Below, in pieces: positions 6,738-9,745 of a stretch of 9,745 nucleotides of DNA (positions within the stretch are counted from its first letter, which is position 1; the number at the start of each line of letters is the position of its first letter). The notes below the pieces were generated by a model. It worked only from the letters and a program-made list of their open reading frames with translations, had not been told where the DNA came from and ran no database searches. The stretch covers positions 1 through 9,745 of the forward strand of contig CAYNSX010000055.1 of NCBI GenBank assembly GCA_964400165.1, in the 5' to 3' direction. The DNA is from CAYNSX01 sp964400165 (lineage in GTDB: Bacteria > Armatimonadota > Hebobacteria > CAYNSX01). Position numbers and translations under genes: made by a program.

Positions 6738-7534
6738 GGCGCGGCAGCCGGCGCCGCGCAGGCGGCGAGCGCCTCGCCGGTCGCCTGGCGTCGAATCTTC
6801 ACAATCTCCGCCATCACCGAGAGCGCAATCTCTTCAGGTGTCTGTGCCCCGAGGTCGAGCCCGGCGGGTGAGTGCACCCGCGCCATGTCCTCCGCGCTGA
6901 CTCCCTGTTCCCGCAGCGTGTCGAGCACGAGTTGCGCCCGTTTGCGGCTGGCGACCAGCGCCACATAGGGCGCGCCGGCCTCGAGCGCGCGGCGGCAGCC
7001 GAGGTCATCGGCCTTGTGTTGCGTGGCGACGACAACAAAACTGTTCGGGCCGGCGCCCATCTCGGTCAGGTCGGGGTCGTGCGTGACGAGGCGGGCGTTC
7101 GGAAACGCCTCGGCGGTCGCGCCGGCGTCGTCCACCGTGACCGCAAAGCCGAGCAGGTTCCCGAGTGTACAGAGCGCCTCCACGACGCGGCTGTGGCCGA
7201 GCAGTATGAGCGCGGGCTTGACCACGAACGGCTCGATGTACACCTCCATCGTGCCGCCGCAGGGCATCCCGACGCCAAGCACTTCGTCGGTCATGTCAAT
7301 CTCGATGATGCGCGTCTGGCCGTCGTTGAGCGCGCGCAGCGACTCGTCGCGCACCGCCGACTCGGCGCAGCCGCCGCCCACCCAGCCGAGGACATTGCGG
7401 CCGTCCTGGTCGAGGAGCGCCTTGGAACCGGGCTTGGCGGAACTGGAGCCGTTGGTGCGCACGACCGTGGCGAGGACGCACGGCTCGCCGCGCTCGAGGT
7501 ATTCGTTCAGCAGGGCAAAGATGTTGTCGGGCAT
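6734..7534 (-). CDS. XdhC/CoxI-family protein (molybdenum hydroxylase maturation factor)
   Basis: XdhC-family proteins bind the molybdenum cofactor and help sulfurate and insert it into xanthine dehydrogenase, CO dehydrogenase and related hydroxylases in the cytosol. The 266-residue product has the two expected domains. The N-terminal XdhC_CoxI domain (about 5-75) has SSSAKPGSKALLDQDGR (30-46) and GWVGGGCAES (50-59, C56). A linking MPCGGTMEVYIEP (90-102, C92) follows. The C-terminal Rossmann domain (about 107-250) starts LILLGHSRVVEAL (109-121) and ends HSPAGLDLGAQTPEEIALSV (221-240). The open frame extends upstream to 7720, but that part is an Arg-rich shadow. The ATG at 7534 has GGGAG at 7542-7546, 7 bases before it. 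It lies 32 bases after the BNR gene on the same strand, so it is probably its operon partner. No hydroxylase subunit is in the window, so the client enzyme is unknown. An Ala-rich tail ends the protein. Confidence 0.9.
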   Translation of the reverse strand: MPDNIFALLNEYLERGEPCVLATVVRTNGSSSAKPGSKALLDQDGRNVLGWVGGGCAESAVRDESLRALNDGQTRIIEIDMTDEVLGVGMPCGGTMEVYIEPFVVKPALILLGHSRVVEALCTLGNLLGFAVTVDDAGATAEAFPNARLVTHDPDLTEMGAGPNSFVVVATQHKADDLGCRRALEAGAPYVALVASRKRAQLVLDTLREQGVSAEDMARVHSPAGLDLGAQTPEEIALSVMAEIVKIRRQATGEALAACAAPAAAP

Positions 7535-7541
7535 TTCGGCG

Positions 7542-7546
7542 CTCCC
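7542..7546 (-). promoter_or_regulatory. Ribosome binding site of the XdhC-like gene
   Basis: GGGAG on the minus strand, 7 bases before the ATG at 7534. It decides the start against the longer upstream open frame. Confidence 0.75.
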
Positions 7547-7566
7547 AGTGGCAGGGCTACCCGATT

Positions 7567-8613
7567 TTACCCGATGACGGCGCCGCGCACCGCCCGGATG
7601 GGCGGCAGGCCGGTGGCGACCGTCTGCCAATGGTCGCCTTCGTCGTTGCTGGCGTACAGGTTGCCTTCTTTCGTGCCGAAATAGACGCCGCAGGGCGTCG
7701 CGGTGTCCGCCGACAGGCATTCGCGGTACATGCGGTGGTCGCCGTCCTGCGGCAGGCCGTCGCTCTGTGCCGTCCAGGTTTTGCCGGCGTCGCGGCTGCG
7801 GAAGACGCGCAGCGCGCCGAGGATGTGGGGCGTGTCGGGGATGGCGGGGATGACGAAAACGGTGTCGCGCTCGTTCGGGTGCGCGACGAGCGGAAAGCCG
7901 CCCACCCAGGGCAGGCCCTCACTGATTTCCGTCCACTGCGCGCCGCGGTCCTCGCTGCGGAAGACGCCGTAGTGATTCTTCTGATAGATGCGACCGCACT
8001 TGCAGAGCGGCGCCGAGAGTTTGTGGATGCAGTAGCGGGCGCTGACCTGCTGTTTCTGTGCGTCCGTCGGGTTGTCCGGCAGGTCGAGCATCCCGCTCAT
8101 CGAGAGCGACCAGGACTTGCCGCCGTCGATGGTGGCGCGCACGCCGGCGGCGGAGATGCCGACGAGTGTGCGCTGCGGGTCTTGCGCATCGCACACAATG
8201 CTGTGCAGGCACAGGCCGCCGAAGCCGCCTTCCCACTTTTCGGACTGGCGCAACTGCGCGAGCGGCTCGTTTTCCTTCCAGGTGCGGCCGCCATCGTCGC
8301 TGCGGAAGAGGCCGGCGGGTTCGCAGCCCGCATACACCACACCCGGTGCAGAGTCCGGCGCCGGTTGCAGCGTCCAGACGCGCGCTGCGCTCAAGCCGAC
8401 GCTGCTCGGCTCCCAGGAGTTGGCGTTGTTGCTGCGAAAGACGCCGTTCTCGGAGCCGGCAAAGAAGGCGCCGCCGTTGCGGGTGTCAATCGCCAGCGCG
8501 CTGACATCCTGCCCCGTCAAGACCCGCGCCCGCGGCATCCACGAGGCGCGGGTGTTGTCGCTCAAGAAGACATGCAGTCCGTCTCTCGTCCCGGCCAGCA
8601 GGAACGCGCCCAT
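7567..8613 (-). CDS. Cytosolic BNR/Asp-box beta-propeller protein, second copy (VPS10/sialidase-like repeat family)
   Basis: A 348-residue repeat protein built from Asp-box hairpins (S/T-x-D-x-G-x-T/S-W), the signature of sialidase- and VPS10-like beta-propellers. Clear boxes are SDDGGRTW (105-112), TIDGGKSW (161-168), SEDRGAQW (220-227), SRDAGKTW (273-280) and SNDEGDHW (322-329). Two N-terminal ones are degenerate (about 17-25 and SNNANSW at 61-67), so about seven blades are likely. No signal peptide or membrane segment is visible, and no sialidase catalytic set can be assigned, so enzymatic activity should not be assumed. A segment at 194-214 is Cys/His rich (C195, H197, C204, C206, H214) and leads into RIYQKNHYGVFRS, shared with the neighbouring paralogue. 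The ATG (8613-8611) overlaps the previous gene's stop by one base (TGATG), with GGAGG 7 bases upstream; the longer frame to 8676 is rejected. Real gene certain; function unknown. Confidence 0.88.
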   Translation of the reverse strand: MGAFLLAGTRDGLHVFLSDNTRASWMPRARVLTGQDVSALAIDTRNGGAFFAGSENGVFRSNNANSWEPSSVGLSAARVWTLQPAPDSAPGVVYAGCEPAGLFRSDDGGRTWKENEPLAQLRQSEKWEGGFGGLCLHSIVCDAQDPQRTLVGISAAGVRATIDGGKSWSLSMSGMLDLPDNPTDAQKQQVSARYCIHKLSAPLCKCGRIYQKNHYGVFRSEDRGAQWTEISEGLPWVGGFPLVAHPNERDTVFVIPAIPDTPHILGALRVFRSRDAGKTWTAQSDGLPQDGDHRMYRECLSADTATPCGVYFGTKEGNLYASNDEGDHWQTVATGLPPIRAVRGAVIG

Positions 8614-9713
8614 CACGCCGCCTCCGCGCAGCGGACGCTCATGATGGCGGGCAGGCCGCCGGCGATGGTCTGCCACTTGGTGCCGTCGCTGGTGCTGGCG
8701 TACACGCTGCCGGCCTTGGTCCCGAAGTAAATGCCGCTCGGCTTCAGGCCGTCGGTGGTCATGGCGTCGCGGTAGATGTGGTGCTCGCCGGTGTCGGGCA
8801 GGCCGTCGGCGAACGCCGTCCAGGTCCGGCCGGCATCGTCACTGCGGTACACACACAGTGCGTCGTTGATGCGCGGCGTGTTGAAGCCCTCCTTGCCGTG
8901 CTGCGCGGGGATGATGTAGACGCGGTCGGCGAGGTGCGCGTCGGCGACAAGCGGAAAGCCGCCGCGCCAGGGCAGGCCGGCGCTGATGTCCACCCACTGC
9001 GCGCCGCCGTCGTCGGTACGATAGGTGCCACAGTGGTTCTTTTGGTAGATGCGGTTGCCGTTGCCGCGCGGCGCCGAGAGGTGGTGGATACAGCCGTGAA
9101 TCCAGTCGTGCATCTCGGGCTTCTCTTCGGGGCCGCGGTCGGGGCAGTCGCCGGTCATTCCGTTCGTCACGGCGCGCCAGGTCTTGCCGCCGTCGCTGGT
9201 GTGCCGCACACCGCCGACCGAGACGCTGCACCACATCCGCTTCGGTTCTGACTCGTCGAGAATGATGCTGTTCAGGCAGAGCCCGCCGCCGCCAGGCGGC
9301 CACTTCTCTTGGATGCGCTGGGCGGCGAGCGCCTCGTTCTCCATCCAGGTGGCGCCGCCGTCGGGGCTGTAGAAAACACTCGCGGGCTCGGTGCCGGCGT
9401 AAATGGCGCTCTTCCGGTGCGTCGGCGCCGGCTCGATAGTCCAGACCTTCACGATGCTCAACGGTTGCGGCTTTGACCAGGTGGCGCCGAGGTCGGAGCT
9501 CGCGTAGATGCCCGCCTTGCGCGGCGATGGCGGGAACGAGGGCGCCGGAATGTCGGAGCCGGCAAGGAGCGTGACGCCATTGCGGTTGTTGACCGCTACC
9601 GCGCCGACCGATTGCCCTTTGAGGAACGGGCCGGTCTGCGTCCATGTAGTGCGCCCGGCGTCGCTCTTGAGCAGATAGACACCGCCCTTAGTGCCGAGAA
9701 TCATCAGCGCCAT
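8613..9713 (-). CDS. Cytosolic BNR/Asp-box beta-propeller protein, first copy (VPS10/sialidase-like repeat family)
   Basis: A 366-residue paralogue of the following gene, with seven Asp-box-like motifs: SDAGRTTW (17-24), SSDLGATW (72-79), SPDGGATW (116-123), TSDGGKTW (172-179), TDDGGAQW (233-240), SDDAGRTW (291-298) and TSDGTKW (341-347). This suggests a seven-bladed propeller. Asp boxes are structural turn motifs and do not define activity. The N-terminus (MALMILGTKGGVYLL) goes straight into the first blade without a secretion signal, so it is probably cytosolic. An insert at 187-228 is rich in Cys and His (C190, H202, H206, C208, H210, H211, H227, C228). The shared block RIYQKNHCGTYRTDDGGAQW at 221-240 and GLPWRGGFPLVA align directly with the second copy. 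The ATG at 9713 has GAGGAGG 7 bases upstream; an alternative ATG is three codons in. A TGA at 9726-9728 may end another gene upstream, but too little is visible. Probable operon with the next two genes; substrate or partner unknown. Confidence 0.88.
   Translation of the reverse strand: MALMILGTKGGVYLLKSDAGRTTWTQTGPFLKGQSVGAVAVNNRNGVTLLAGSDIPAPSFPPSPRKAGIYASSDLGATWSKPQPLSIVKVWTIEPAPTHRKSAIYAGTEPASVFYSPDGGATWMENEALAAQRIQEKWPPGGGGLCLNSIILDESEPKRMWCSVSVGGVRHTSDGGKTWRAVTNGMTGDCPDRGPEEKPEMHDWIHGCIHHLSAPRGNGNRIYQKNHCGTYRTDDGGAQWVDISAGLPWRGGFPLVADAHLADRVYIIPAQHGKEGFNTPRINDALCVYRSDDAGRTWTAFADGLPDTGEHHIYRDAMTTDGLKPSGIYFGTKAGSVYASTSDGTKWQTIAGGLPAIMSVRCAEAA
8621..8625 (-). promoter_or_regulatory. Ribosome binding site of the second BNR gene
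   Basis: GGAGG on the minus strand, inside the last codons of the first BNR gene and 7 bases before the ATG at 8613. It supports the TGATG-coupled start. Confidence 0.8.
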
Positions 9714-9720
9714 GTCATCG

Positions 9721-9727
9721 CCTCCTC
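9721..9727 (-). promoter_or_regulatory. Ribosome binding site of the first BNR gene
   Basis: GAGGAGG on the minus strand, an almost perfect Shine-Dalgarno 7 bases before the ATG at 9713. It supports that start over the ATG three codons downstream. Confidence 0.8.
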
Positions 9728-9745
9728 AAATGCCGAATGGGTTGA

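Noticed and set aside
6738..6775. GC-rich potential hairpin near the convergent junction, as a terminator
   Set aside because: It lies inside the XdhC-like coding region, has no T-tract, and such pairings are common by chance at this GC content.
6872..7684. A 270-codon plus-strand open frame opposite the XdhC-like gene
   Set aside because: The minus strand encodes clear XdhC motifs. The opposite frame has no recognisable domain and shows typical shadow composition.
7535..7720. Extension of the XdhC-like protein upstream to 7720
   Set aside because: The added 62 residues are Arg/His-rich and read out of frame through the BNR gene. The ATG at 7534 has a good ribosome binding site and starts the conserved domain.
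7630..8730. A 366-codon plus-strand open frame opposite the second BNR gene
   Set aside because: Antisense shadow: low-complexity Ala/Arg/Val composition, no domain motif, while the minus-strand frame carries regular Asp boxes and a good ribosome binding site.
7567..9713. Calling the BNR proteins sialidases or secreted glycosidases
   Set aside because: Asp boxes are structural. No signal peptide and no assignable arginine triad or catalytic set is visible, so enzymatic function is not supported.
9726..9745. Possible end of another minus-strand gene (TGA at 9726-9728)
   Set aside because: Only about six codons are visible, with no recognisable motif, so the stop may be chance.

Overview
The window is about 9.7 kb of very GC-rich bacterial DNA with strong third-position GC bias. 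That bias explains the many long open frames on the opposite strands. It is almost entirely coding: seven genes, no gap over 75 bases, and no RNA gene, mobile element or CRISPR array that I can see. Mixed start codons (ATG, GTG, TTG), end-to-start overlaps and a probable leaderless gene fit a high-GC bacterium such as Acidobacteria, Chloroflexi or a similar metagenomic lineage. The sequence alone does not fix the phylum.

Left region (1-5493, minus strand): a compact histidine utilisation (hut) operon transcribed right to left. The order is hutH (histidine ammonia-lyase), hutU (urocanase), hutI (imidazolonepropionase) and ftcD (glutamate formimidoyltransferase, running off the left edge). Gene order equals reaction order: histidine to urocanate, imidazolone propionate, formiminoglutamate, then glutamate plus 5-formimino-tetrahydrofolate. 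The genes overlap by 4 bases or are 7 bases apart, and their Shine-Dalgarno signals are weak or absent.

Middle region (5494-6737): a 74-base divergent promoter region, then a plus-strand PLP-dependent class V aminotransferase-fold enzyme. A -10-like box six bases before its ATG suggests a leaderless transcript.

Right region (6734-9713, minus strand): two tandem paralogous BNR/Asp-box beta-propeller proteins without signal peptides, followed by an XdhC/CoxI-family molybdenum-hydroxylase maturation protein. All three have clear Shine-Dalgarno sequences exactly 7 bases before the start, and they probably form one operon. The last of them converges on the aminotransferase, and the two genes share the palindrome CTAG as stop codon on both strands.

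The hut pathway is well established biochemistry. The less understood parts are the paired cytosolic propellers with a Cys/His-rich insert, the XdhC protein with no hydroxylase in view, and the unassigned class V enzyme beside the hut genes.
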